The notes beneath the pieces are model-generated. The model did no database searches, was not told the origin of the DNA, and saw only the letters and a program-made list of their open reading frames with translations. A DNA stretch of 64,000 nt. It comes from PALSA-1006 sp963733265. GTDB taxonomy: Bacteria > Pseudomonadota > Gammaproteobacteria > Burkholderiales > Gallionellaceae. Positions 47,125 to 56,200 of the stretch are shown here, piece after piece (position 1 is the first letter of the stretch; the number at the start of each line of letters is the position of its first letter). The stretch is taken from assembly GCA_963733265.1 (NCBI GenBank), contig CAVTCF010000002.1, positions 186,001-250,000 of the forward strand, read 5' to 3'. Position numbers and translations under genes: made by a program.

Positions 47125-48006
47125 CTAGGCTTCAATAGTGGCAGGTAATGGTTCAATACGAATAATCTTTTTTGCGGACTTGCCTTTAATAACATGATCG
47201 CCTTCGAGCCACACTATGGCCCCCGTGGGACATCGCTCGATGGCTTGACGATTTGCACTTGCGTTTCTCTCGTAATCGATTACGGCCAGATTGCGCTCCA
47301 GATGGATCAGTCCATCCTCACCATCCATCACGCACCGGCCACAGGCTGTGCAGGCTACTTCGCACACTGCCTCGGCCGCGTCGGGGTCAGACTCGTTCTT
47401 GCACGCCAACCACAACTTACGCGTAACACCTTGGATCGAAAATAAGTTTTTTGGACAAATATCGACGCAATCTCCGCAGGCAGTACATTTAGCTGTGTCA
47501 ACGACAGGTAATCCGTGACTGTCCATTTTGATGGCATCAAAATCACACACATCAGCGCAGTCGCCCAAACCCAAACAACCCCACGCACATCCTTTGCCAC
47601 CGCCGCCCGATACTGCCGCAGCACGGCATGAAGAAAGACCAAAATAATGCGCACGCATCTTGGCTACATGCTTGCCACCGGCGCAGGCCAAGCGGGCAAC
47701 CCGTTTTTCAACATTACCCATCGCCACACCCAAAAGCGCTGCGATGCTTTTGTTTTGCTCGGCGGTATTGACCGTACAGCAAGCAGGGTCTATTTTGCCT
47801 TCAACCGTTTGTTCGGCAAAATTACGGCATCCTGCTGTACCACAGGCGCCGCAATTTGAATGAGGTAATAATTCTTCGACCAGCTCGATGCGCGGGTCTT
47901 CATAGACATATAAACGCTTATTGGCAATAGCCAAAAATAGCGCTAACAGGCCTCCCAGACCGGCCATAAATACGCCTGTGACCAACACACTGTATATTGT
48001 TCCCAT
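47125..48006 (-). CDS. rnfB: Rnf electron transport complex subunit B, polyferredoxin type
   Basis: Entry subunit for ferredoxin electrons, 293 residues: N-terminal membrane helix (about 7-27), a [4Fe-4S] site with Cys52/55/60 and Cys76/77, then a polyferredoxin part with GCAWGCLGLGDCADVCDFDAI, CTACGDCVDICPKN, and CTACGRCVMDG with a later CPTGAIV. The CLGLGDC pattern is typical of the Rnf of clostridia and other anaerobes; enteric RsxB is about 190 residues. First gene of the operon, with GGGGGA before the ATG, divergent from a LysR gene. The 234-nt AT-rich gap before it holds no promoter I can fix. Confidence 0.95.
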   Translation of the reverse strand: MGTIYSVLVTGVFMAGLGGLLALFLAIANKRLYVYEDPRIELVEELLPHSNCGACGTAGCRNFAEQTVEGKIDPACCTVNTAEQNKSIAALLGVAMGNVEKRVARLACAGGKHVAKMRAHYFGLSSCRAAAVSGGGGKGCAWGCLGLGDCADVCDFDAIKMDSHGLPVVDTAKCTACGDCVDICPKNLFSIQGVTRKLWLACKNESDPDAAEAVCEVACTACGRCVMDGEDGLIHLERNLAVIDYERNASANRQAIERCPTGAIVWLEGDHVIKGKSAKKIIRIEPLPATIEA

Positions 48007-48240
48007 CTATATTTTCCCCCGCATTAATAAATTTGCTAAAAAACGATATAATTCGTTCTATTTGCAACAATTATCAACGTCCCCGATAGCACTGAAATAT
48101 TTTGGACAAACTGCTACAACTTAATGTTTTTATTATTACATCAAGGTTAAACAAACTACCATTATTTCACTAATCAATTGTTTCAATCATAATTATTAAT
48201 ATTTACAATAATCCATCATAAATAACCCAAGGGAATCGTA

Positions 48241-49167
48241 ATGGCTGAAGAGAAGCAGAGTTACTATAAAAACAATAGACTCAAGCAGATGCGTGCATTT
48301 TGCGAAGTCGTTCGCAGTGGCAGCATTACAGTAGCAGCACAAAAACTCTTTTTAAGCCAACCGTCGGTAACATTGCAAATACAGGCCATGGAACGCGAAT
48401 TAGAAGTAACAGTCTTCGAACGTCGCGGCCCTGTTCTCAAATTAACTCCGGATGGGGAAGCGTTATACACGCTGGCCAAGCCTTTGGTTGATGGTATTGA
48501 TAGCCTGCAAGAAAATTTTGCCGCCCATAGTGGAAAGCTGGACTCAGGTGAGTTAAATATCTGCGCGGGTGAATCGACTATCCTCTACATTCTTCCCGAA
48601 GCGGTGCGTCGTTTCGTCAGTGCCTATCCGCGTGTCCAACTCAAGATACATAATGAAACAGGACGAGATGGTTTAAAAATGCTGCGTGATGACGAGATTG
48701 ACCTGGTTGTCGGTTCGATGTTGGATGTGCCTGAGGACATATCTTATCAACCGGTGGTGACATATGACCCTATGCTGATCGTCCCGCTTGGACATCCGTT
48801 AGCGAACAAAACAGATGTTTCATTAGAAGAGATAAGCCAATACGGGCTCATTCTGCCGCCGCGTCACTTATCGACATGGCGCATTGTCAAATATGTATAT
48901 CAACAGCATAACCTGACTTTTACAGTGACATTGGAAGCGGGAGGATGGGAAGTTATCAAAAAATACGTTGAGCTGGGAATGGGGATATCAATCGTTACAG
49001 ACATTTGCCTGACCGGAACAGAAAAATTAGCACGCATCCCGTTAAACCGGTACTTTCCGCAGCGGGGTTATGGCTTGGTACTACGTAAAGGACGTTTCCT
49101 TTCACCGCAGGCCAGACGGTTTGTTGAAATACTTTACGAAGTTTATGGTATAAAAAGCGTGCATTAA
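48241..49167 (+). CDS. LysR-family regulator, CysB-like, divergent from the rnf operon
   Basis: 308 residues with a winged helix-turn-helix (QMRAFCEVVRSGSITVAAQKLFLSQPSVTLQIQAME) and a periplasmic-binding-protein-like effector domain (GELNICAGESTILYILPEAV). The C-terminal part with GGWEVIKKYVELGMGISIV resembles CysB/Cbl proteins. LysR regulators usually control the divergent neighbour, here rnfB-nifJ-...-ppsA. AAGGGAA precedes the ATG. A TACAAT at 48204-48209 is a possible -10. The effector is unknown. Confidence 0.88.
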   Translation: MAEEKQSYYKNNRLKQMRAFCEVVRSGSITVAAQKLFLSQPSVTLQIQAMERELEVTVFERRGPVLKLTPDGEALYTLAKPLVDGIDSLQENFAAHSGKLDSGELNICAGESTILYILPEAVRRFVSAYPRVQLKIHNETGRDGLKMLRDDEIDLVVGSMLDVPEDISYQPVVTYDPMLIVPLGHPLANKTDVSLEEISQYGLILPPRHLSTWRIVKYVYQQHNLTFTVTLEAGGWEVIKKYVELGMGISIVTDICLTGTEKLARIPLNRYFPQRGYGLVLRKGRFLSPQARRFVEILYEVYGIKSVH

Positions 49168-49171
49168 TTTC

Positions 49172-49987
49172 TTAGTGTTCGAGATTTAGTTCCTGCATTA
49201 GTTGCACCGAGAGTTCTTCGATTGAGCGGGAAGTAGTATCAAACCACTTTATTTCTTCCCGCCGCATCATCCGCTCAGCCGCGGCTACCTCATAGCGGCA
49301 GTTTTCCAGCGAAGCATATTTGCTATTGGGCCGCCGCTCGCCGCGAATACGACTCAGTTGGTCGGGAGATATCGTCAAACCGAATAGCTTGTTTCGGAAA
49401 GGACGTAATCTGGAGGGTAATTCGCCACGCTCAAAATCTTCAGGTATCAGCGGATAATTGGCAGCTTTCAACGAAAACTGGAGTGAAAGATAAAGACTTG
49501 TAGGTGTCTTTCCGCTGCGGGAGACTCCCACCAAGATAATATCAGCACTCTTCAAATCAGTATCTGACACACCATCATCGTGAGCCAGCGCAAAATTCAT
49601 GGCAGCGATACGGGAATTGTATTCGGGATTAGCATGTCCATGAGAGCGCCCCACCGCACGATTGTATTTGCTGCCAAGCTCCACCTCCAGCGGAGCAATG
49701 AATGTATCAAACAGGTCGATAAAAAAAGCGTCTGCCTGATGCAGAATTGCGCTTAAATCCAGATTCGTCTGCGTCATGATAACGATAGGTCTTACAGGTT
49801 CGGCCCGGCTTATTTCGTTGATGCGTGCGAGACAGTCTCTGACCTTTTCTTCATTATCGAGAAACGGGAAACGTATCGGTCGAAAATCCGTACCATCGAA
49901 TTGAGCCAATAATCCATGCCCCAATGTTTCAGCAGTAATGCCTGTCCCGTCAGAAACGTAGATTATTGTGCGCTTTTGAGTTGTCAT
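49172..49987 (-). CDS. ppsR: PEP synthase regulatory protein (bifunctional kinase/pyrophosphorylase)
   Basis: Switches PEP synthase off by ADP-dependent phosphorylation of a threonine near the catalytic histidine and back on by phosphorolysis. The 271 residues start with the DUF299 motif YVSDGTGITAETLGH and hold the P-loop GVSRSGKT at 154-161. It faces the LysR gene end-on (4 nt between stops) and lies 11 kb from ppsA, framing the rnf-nifJ block. GGAG precedes the ATG. Confidence 0.96.
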   Translation of the reverse strand: MTTQKRTIIYVSDGTGITAETLGHGLLAQFDGTDFRPIRFPFLDNEEKVRDCLARINEISRAEPVRPIVIMTQTNLDLSAILHQADAFFIDLFDTFIAPLEVELGSKYNRAVGRSHGHANPEYNSRIAAMNFALAHDDGVSDTDLKSADIILVGVSRSGKTPTSLYLSLQFSLKAANYPLIPEDFERGELPSRLRPFRNKLFGLTISPDQLSRIRGERRPNSKYASLENCRYEVAAAERMMRREEIKWFDTTSRSIEELSVQLMQELNLEH

Positions 49988-50242
49988 GATTACATCTCCG
50001 GGTGAGTTTGCAGGCTAGATGATCAATTGTAACAAATACGAAATAAAATTCAGCCTACTATAAAATTTAAGTTTGAGGGATAAGCATGATGTGGTTATTC
50101 AAAACTGCTGCCTCAGTACCTTTAAACACGTCACTGTTGCAATAGTTTAGTAGAATGGTTATGGCAGACTCGCTTTGAAATAAATTTTTTACCGGTGCTG
50201 TTTACCAATCTTGAGTCATGCAAATAAAGCAGGAGAACTGAA

Positions 50243-51439
50243 GTGAGTAAAAATAATTCAACGTCTCTGAACATGCCATTGCTTTCATTTGGCATGTCGT
50301 CTGTATTAGTGGCGCAATTTTTTTCCGCGCTGGCAGACAATGCAGTCTTGATTGCAGCCATTGCCATCGTAAAATCACAGGGGCTTCCCAACCTTGTGCC
50401 TCTGCTGCAAGAAAGCTTTGTCGTCCCCTTCATCCTTCTCGCGCCATTTGTCGGTCAACTTGCAGATGCCTTCCCCAAAGGGCGCGTGATGCTAGTCGCC
50501 AACTTGCTCAAACTTTCCGGTGCACTGGCCATGACCGCCGGAATTAATCCTCTGACTGCTTATGGTTTGATCGGCATTGGTGCGGCAACTTATTCCCCGG
50601 CCAAATACGGCATACTTTCACAGATGTTTGGAGCTGACTCACTGGTGCGCGCAAACGGCATGATGGAAGGTTCAACTATTGTCGCTATCCTGTTGGGAGT
50701 GATCATGGGAGGCTGGTTGGCCGATCATTCACTGGCCTGGGCATTTACAGGAATATTGGCCGCATACGGTATTGCCGCGCTAGCCAACCTGTTTATTCCG
50801 TCCTTACCGGCTGAAAAATCGGGCGCAAGTTTCCAGCCTTGGATGCTGATACTGAAATTTATCGCCTCGGTCACGTCGCTGATCAAACACCCTGACACCC
50901 GTTTTAGTCTGTTGGGAACCAGTCTGTTTTGGGGGAGTGGTACGACGCTGCGCCTGATATTGTTCGCCTGGGTGCCTGTCGCATTATTGATTACGGACAA
51001 CCAGACACCCGCTAACCTGATGGGCGCAGTTTCAATCGGCATCGTCTTTGGTGCCTTGGCTGCCGGATTATGGATTTCGCTGGCGAATGTCAACCGTGCG
51101 ATGATCGGCGGATTATTGCTTGGCCCCATCATCATCGCGCTTGCTTTCGTACATTCTTTAACCTTTGCGATGTTGACTATGGTAGCAATTGGGGTCTGCG
51201 GTGGCCTGTTCATCGTTCCGCTCAATGCCTTATTGCAGGAACGAGGCCATGAGACTGTCGGTGCGGGACATGCCTTGGCCGTACAAAACTTTGTAGAGAA
51301 TATTGCCATGCTTGTGTTCGTCGGCGGCTATAGCTTGACTGCCTCGGCAGGCATTAGCGTGACGACTGCGATCCTGGGCTTCGGTTTAATTTTGCTGGTA
51401 TTTTTAAGCGCTCTATTTTTTTACCGGATCAAAACTTGA
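50243..51439 (+). CDS. lplT: Lysophospholipid transporter LplT (MFS)
   Basis: Major-facilitator protein that flips lysophospholipids across the inner membrane for reacylation. The 398 residues begin near QFFSALADNAVLIAA and include AATYSPAKYGILSQM and VPLNALLQERGHETVGAGHA, segments typical of LplT. About twelve hydrophobic helices. GTG start with AGGAG 7 nt upstream. The acyltransferase partner Aas is not in the window. The gaps on both sides show no clear element. Confidence 0.9.
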   Translation: MSKNNSTSLNMPLLSFGMSSVLVAQFFSALADNAVLIAAIAIVKSQGLPNLVPLLQESFVVPFILLAPFVGQLADAFPKGRVMLVANLLKLSGALAMTAGINPLTAYGLIGIGAATYSPAKYGILSQMFGADSLVRANGMMEGSTIVAILLGVIMGGWLADHSLAWAFTGILAAYGIAALANLFIPSLPAEKSGASFQPWMLILKFIASVTSLIKHPDTRFSLLGTSLFWGSGTTLRLILFAWVPVALLITDNQTPANLMGAVSIGIVFGALAAGLWISLANVNRAMIGGLLLGPIIIALAFVHSLTFAMLTMVAIGVCGGLFIVPLNALLQERGHETVGAGHALAVQNFVENIAMLVFVGGYSLTASAGISVTTAILGFGLILLVFLSALFFYRIKT

Positions 51440-51562
51440 TACGCAATATTATGGCCGGAGTAGTCAATTGAGCTAATAAAATCGGGCATACGTAATCTGT
51501 GGATGAAGCTGTTGGTGTGGTTTTTGGTTAACCCTTGCCTTTGCCAACGATGTTATGGGTGA

Positions 51563-51997
51563 TCATAGCTTGAGCGTTTTTATGAATTGATCAGCGCTAA
51601 TGATGGGGCTGGCAAACTGACCGGCAAGGCTCAGCAAATCCCGATCTCCACTCACAAGATAGTCCGCTTTGCCCGCAACGGCGAGCTGCAGAAAAGGCAG
51701 GTCGAATTTGTCGCGGCAATCCGGCGTAGCAGGCAGTTTTTCAGGCATGCGTACCGTGGTGCAGTACGGCAAATAATCAGCAAGCAGCTCTTGTTGTGCA
51801 TCGGCACTTAGTTTGAATTTCGGATAAGCAAGTACGCGTATAAGTTCTGCTGCGGTCACGCTCGATAGCAGCGGCTGACAGTACGCGCTCTGCCATGCAA
51901 GGCGCAACTGCGACAATCGCCCTTGCGCAAATACCAGCGAAGACAACACTAGGTTGGTGTCGATAACTACGCGGGGTAACTGTTTTGAACGCGGCAT
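51563..51997 (-). CDS. PIN-domain toxin of a type II toxin-antitoxin pair
   Basis: Putative Mg-dependent ribonuclease of 144 residues. The acidic residues expected of the PIN fold are visible: Asp13 in VVIDTNLVLSSL, the Glu in VTAAELIRVL, and the Asp residues of CRDKFDLPFLQLA and YLVSGDRDLLSL. The start shares one base with the antitoxin stop (TAATG), so translation is coupled. Confidence 0.88.
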   Translation of the reverse strand: MPRSKQLPRVVIDTNLVLSSLVFAQGRLSQLRLAWQSAYCQPLLSSVTAAELIRVLAYPKFKLSADAQQELLADYLPYCTTVRMPEKLPATPDCRDKFDLPFLQLAVAGKADYLVSGDRDLLSLAGQFASPIISADQFIKTLKL

Positions 51998-52263
51998 TAC
52001 TTTGCAGACTTATTAGATGCAGGGCCGGATTTTTTGGTTGAGAGAGATTTTCTTGCCCATGCAACCGCATCGGTAATATCCCGCTCGCTCAAGTCGAGCT
52101 CGGCCAATTTGGCGCGCACTGCGTCGCCACGCTGAATGCGTACAGGAGTGAGTACAATTTGGCCATTGAGTGCTTCCACGTCGAAGTATTCCGCAGGACC
52201 GACTGCAGCGGTGATGTTCTTGGGCAAGGTAAGTTGATTTTTAGAGGTCATTTTGGCAAGCAT
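51997..52263 (-). CDS. AbrB/MazE-type antitoxin
   Basis: 88 residues with a swapped-hairpin AbrB DNA-binding domain (MTSKNQLTLPKNITAAVGPAEYF and GQIVLTPV), and a C-terminal helical part ending in a lysine-rich tail that would clasp the toxin. GGAG lies 7 nt before the ATG. A palindrome 20 nt upstream suits autorepression by the complex. Confidence 0.88.
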   Translation of the reverse strand: MLAKMTSKNQLTLPKNITAAVGPAEYFDVEALNGQIVLTPVRIQRGDAVRAKLAELDLSERDITDAVAWARKSLSTKKSGPASNKSAK

Positions 52264-52282
52264 GATAAATCTCCAATTGGAA

Positions 52283-52303
52283 AAAGTAAGGAATTCTTAC
52301 TTT
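52283..52303. promoter_or_regulatory. Palindromic operator upstream of the antitoxin gene
   Basis: AAAGTAAG-GAATT-CTTACTTT has perfect 8-bp arms. On the minus strand a possible promoter TTGATT / 17 nt / TAAAGT runs into it, so binding of the antitoxin would block initiation. Autoregulation is usual for such pairs; not shown here. Confidence 0.5.
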
Positions 52304-52363
52304 ATTCTTATAGCCGCGAAAAATCAAGCAGCGGAACTCATATCATTTCCTAATTACTGTCAC

Positions 52364-52475
52364 TCCCTTCTCCCGCTGGCGGGAGAAGGGCTGGGAATGA
52401 GGGATTATAAGATGAAAAAATAACTTTTAGCACGCGTCGGCCCTCACCCTAACCCTCTCCCTCCAGCGGGAGAGG
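52364..52475. repeat. REP-like inverted dimer
   Basis: The first half is a perfect 12-bp palindrome CCCTTCTCCCGC-TG-GCGGGAGAAGGG (52365-52390) followed by CTGGGAATGAGGG. The second half, inverted, reads CCCTCACCCTAA then CCTCTCCC-TCCAGC-GGGAGAGG (52454-52475). Two hairpins in opposite order make a REPIN-like unit of about 112 bp, a common intergenic mobile repeat. Confidence 0.65.
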
Positions 52476-52488
52476 AAACACCTGATTT

Positions 52489-52566
52489 GTGGGCAAACGG
52501 TATTATCGTTAGCCCACGGGGTAGCCTCAAAATGACGTTACCGCGTGGGCACAGAATCGTGTCCAC
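52489..52566. repeat. Cluster of GTGGGC/GCCCAC inverted repeats
   Basis: Four alternating arms occur: GTGGGC (52489), GCCCACGGGGTA (52512-52523), TACCGCGTGGGC (52539-52550) and GTGTCCAC (52559-52566). They can pair in several ways, with an 11 of 12 match between the middle two. The remaining bases of the 52264-52616 gap hold no gene I can support. Confidence 0.45.
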
Positions 52567-52616
52567 CCTACCCGGCTCAAGCTTTGAGTGCAACAAAGCT
52601 AGACCTGTCCCCCGCA

Positions 52617-53045
52617 TCAAAAACGGCAGTTCAACGCTTGAAAGATGGGTTGGCGGAATAACTGGCTGGATTTTCTTGATGCTTGCCCATATAGAAAACT
52701 AGAGCTAGTACCAATAACCAATAGTGTTACGGGTATTGAAAACCCAAGCCTCATGACCTTTCTGGAGCCTAGGTGCTTCATGAAAAGCCAATAGATGGGT
52801 GCCCAAAACACAAGCACTGAAGTGCCGAGAATAAATTGGCCTTGAGAAAGTTGATATACGGCCCAGATACCAATAAATGCAGATACGCAAATGATTGCTA
52901 CAAAGATGGAAAAAGAATACTTGTTGTCATAGAAAATTGAGAACCATTGATTGCTTCGATAAAAAGCCTGAGCTTCGCTGAGCCGAACAGGTGGGGGTTT
53001 GTCTTCAGGTTTGTTTGATTCCGGGAGCATGTGTGTTTTTATCAC
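52617..53045 (-). CDS. Small membrane protein of unknown function
   Basis: 142 residues, GTG start at 53045 or ATG at 53030. A polar, Pro-rich N-terminal segment is followed by three hydrophobic helices (FSIFVAIICVSAFIGIWAVY, FILGTSVLVFWAPIYWLF and LGFSIPVTLLVIGTSSSFLY). I recognise no family. No clear ribosome-binding site. It lies between a repeat cluster and the smc terminator region and may be a recent or decaying gene. Confidence 0.5.
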   Translation of the reverse strand: MIKTHMLPESNKPEDKPPPVRLSEAQAFYRSNQWFSIFYDNKYSFSIFVAIICVSAFIGIWAVYQLSQGQFILGTSVLVFWAPIYWLFMKHLGSRKVMRLGFSIPVTLLVIGTSSSFLYGQASRKSSQLFRQPIFQALNCRF

Positions 53046-53229
53046 TAAAAGTTATTCACCAGACCAATCGTGCTGCGGCACGTCAGTAACGGCAGCTTTC
53101 GGGCGGCCTATTTCAACATCGACTATCCCAAGTTGGTACAACTGAGACGCTCAAAATATTAGCGAATCTAAACGATTGCAGATATTTACTCCAAACCGTT
53201 GTTAACAATAGCAACCACAGCGAAACCTC

Positions 53230-53257
53230 AAATTCGCTCTGCTGCGAGAGCGAATTT
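53230..53257 (-). terminator. Hairpin just after smc
   Basis: A perfect 11-bp stem AAATTCGCTCT / AGAGCGAATTT with a 6-nt loop begins one base past the smc stop codon. No T run follows, so it may act as a transcript end-protecting hairpin rather than a classical intrinsic terminator. Confidence 0.45.
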
Positions 53258-53258
53258 A

Positions 53259-56200
53259 CTATCCGACCACTACACTTTCATCGCGCATACGCAACGCTTC
53301 TTCAATGTCCACTGACACGACTTTTGATACACCGCGTTCTTGCATGGTGACTCCGACCAATTGCTGGGCGAGTTCCATGGTGATTTTGTTGTGGCTGATA
53401 AATATAAACTGGGTATGCACTGCCATTTTTTTGATCAGCTTGCACAGGCGTTCGGTGTTGGTGTCATCCAGCGGTGCATCCACCTCGTCAAGCAGACAGA
53501 ACGGCGCGGGATTAAGTTGAAACAGTGAGAATACAAGCGCAATGGCGGTGAGCGCTTTTTCACCGCCGGACAACAGATGAATGGAAGCGTTCTTTTTGCC
53601 CGGAGGATGTGCCATCACTTGTACGCCGCTATCGAGTATTTCTTCTCCGGTCAATACTAATCGCGCGTCACCGCCACCGAACAAGATCGGGAACAATTCA
53701 GCCAGATGGCGATTCACTTCTTCATACGTCCCCATCAATAAATCGCGAGATTCTTTGTCGATTCTGCGTATCGCACCTTCTAGCGTTTCAATGGCCTCGT
53801 TCAAATCTTTCGCCTGCGCATCCAAATAAGCCTTGCGGTCTTCTGCCATTTTCAACTCATCCAGTGCAGCAAGATTTACCGCTCCAAGAGATGTGATGGT
53901 ATCGTCCAAACGCGCCAACTCAGTCTGCAAGGCAGATGGTTTTGCCGGGTGATTTTCCAGTTCGGACAATAGCGGAGCTTCGTCCACGCCCTGCAACTGC
54001 TCTGCCCATTGTTCAAACTGCAAGCGGGCTTCCTGTTCTTTCAGGGTAATTTCTGTCACCTTCTCGCGCAACGGGTTGAGCTTTTGTTCGCACACCATGC
54101 GCTCTTGTTCCAACTTGTTCAAATTCAACGTTGCATGTTCCAGCACATTTCGCGCTTCAGCCAAGGCTTGTTCGCGCGTTTGGCGCAGCTCCAAGGCTGC
54201 CTGCAATTGTTGCTGATTGACTCCATCATTCATATTCGCCAATTCGTGACGGGTATGCACCAAAGCCAATTCCAATTGTGTCAGCGTGGATACGCTATGT
54301 TTTATGTTGTGATCCAGGTCACCGATCTTGTCCACGCAGGTCTTGGCAAAAAACCTTGCTTCCTGTAATTCATGCTGGGATTTTTGCGAACGCTCGCGTT
54401 GTTCACGCAATTGTGCATCCTGGGCAAACGATTGTTGTCGCGCCTGCTCGGCTTCTTCCTGATGCGTTGCCATGTCTTCACGCAATATCGCGGAACGTTC
54501 GGCGATCTCTTCCAACTGGCGTTGCTCTTCGTTGGAATTTTCCGCCAATTCTTGCAGCTCCTGCGCTATCTGCGTTCTGCGTTCATGGCTGCGCTCATTG
54601 GCTTGCGTTAATTTGAGTATCTGCATTTGCAACGCGTGCTGCTTTTGCTGCAAACCATTAACGGAAGCACGCAATGGGGCGATGCGGCCTTCAGTCGCGT
54701 GATACGCCTCCTCTGCCCTCACAACCAATTGTTTACCCTGCTCCAAAGATACAGTTTGCTGCTGCGCCTCGATTTGCAGACTTTCAATTTCGCGCTGGCG
54801 TGCCAGCACACCATGCAGTTGACTGTCCGGCGCATGAAACAACACACTATGCGCTCCGACCAAATGGCCTTGCGCTGTCACCAGCCACGCCCCTGCCGGC
54901 AACTGCGTGCGGTGGGACAAAGCCTGCGCCAGATCGGCAACAGCGTACACACCTGACAACCAATCCTGCACCGCCGCTGCCGCTTGTTGATCTTCGCAGC
55001 GCACGTAATTTGATAAAGGAGTCAGTCCGGAACGTGTTAATGCCAACGCAACGCTAGCGCCGTTGGCGGCGAATACAGCCAACTTGGCAGGTGGTACGTC
55101 ATTCCAATTTGCCGTCTCCTCCAAACTCGACAAAGCCAGCGCGTTTAATCTCTCGCGCAATACGGCTTCCAGCGCATCTTCCCAGCCCTGCTCGATGTGC
55201 ACCGATTGCCACAGGCGCGGCGCATTATCCAAGTTATGTTGCGTCAACCAACTCGTCAAATCCTTGTCGTTGTCGAGCCGGGTCTGCAATTGTTTGAGCG
55301 CACTCAGGCGCGCCTCAACCTGGCTTAATTTCCGCTCTAGCTCAAGCGCTTCCGTACGCTTGCCACGCCGCTCAGCATCAGCCAAGGGCAATTGCTCTTG
55401 CAGTTGTGCCAGTAGTTCCTGTTGCGCTTCATATTCGGCTTGTGCCTCAACAATCTGCTGTTGCGCTTGTTCCAGCGCTTCGTTGTTGGGTTGCGGTAAA
55501 TTATCGAGTTCCAGCAACAAACGCGATTTTCTCCCGCCTAATTGTTGCAAGTTATTCTGGGTATGACCACGCTGAGTTTCAGCCAGTTGCAACTGTTGTT
55601 GCGCCAGCAACTGATTGCGCTGCACGGTGTTGTAACGCTCTTGCGCCGCACGCGCAGTCTCTTCGGCCTTGGGCAGGTGTTGCGCTTCATTCTCGGCATG
55701 GTTCTCGCAAATTTCCACGCGCACACTCGCCTCTTGACGCTGATGCTGCCAGTGTTCCAACAACGACTGCAAGCCTTGAAGCTGCGTACGTTGCTGTTCG
55801 ATCTGGCGCTCGCCATTGACAATCTGTTGTGCCATTCGATTGCGCTGCTCGTTCAAAAAGGCGATCTGTTGTTCCAGACGTGACACTTCGGCATTGGTCG
55901 CGTACAAGTCGCCCTGCTTGGCATGCAGTGTATCTGCCAGTGCAAAATGTTCACTGCGTGCGCTTTCCAACGTGCTTTCCACCTCGCGCAGTTTGGCAAT
56001 TTCAGCCTCAAGCTCGTTTTTGGTTTTTTCGACTTGTTGCAACAGTCGTCCGCGTCTTGATTCGGCTTCCTGCTTGTTCACCAGCCACAACAAACGCTGC
56101 GACAATTCACGCTTGGCTTCCAGTTCGCGATATTGTTTTGCCACCTCGGCCTGTTCGCCCAGATGTACCAGTTGTTTATCGAGTTCCTGAAGAATATCGC

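Noticed and set aside
53046..53258. Possible gene remnant before smc (a short frame reading RHVSNGSFRAAYFNIDY)
   Set aside because: Too short, no family recognised, and no second fragment. Only the hairpin at 53230-53257 was kept.
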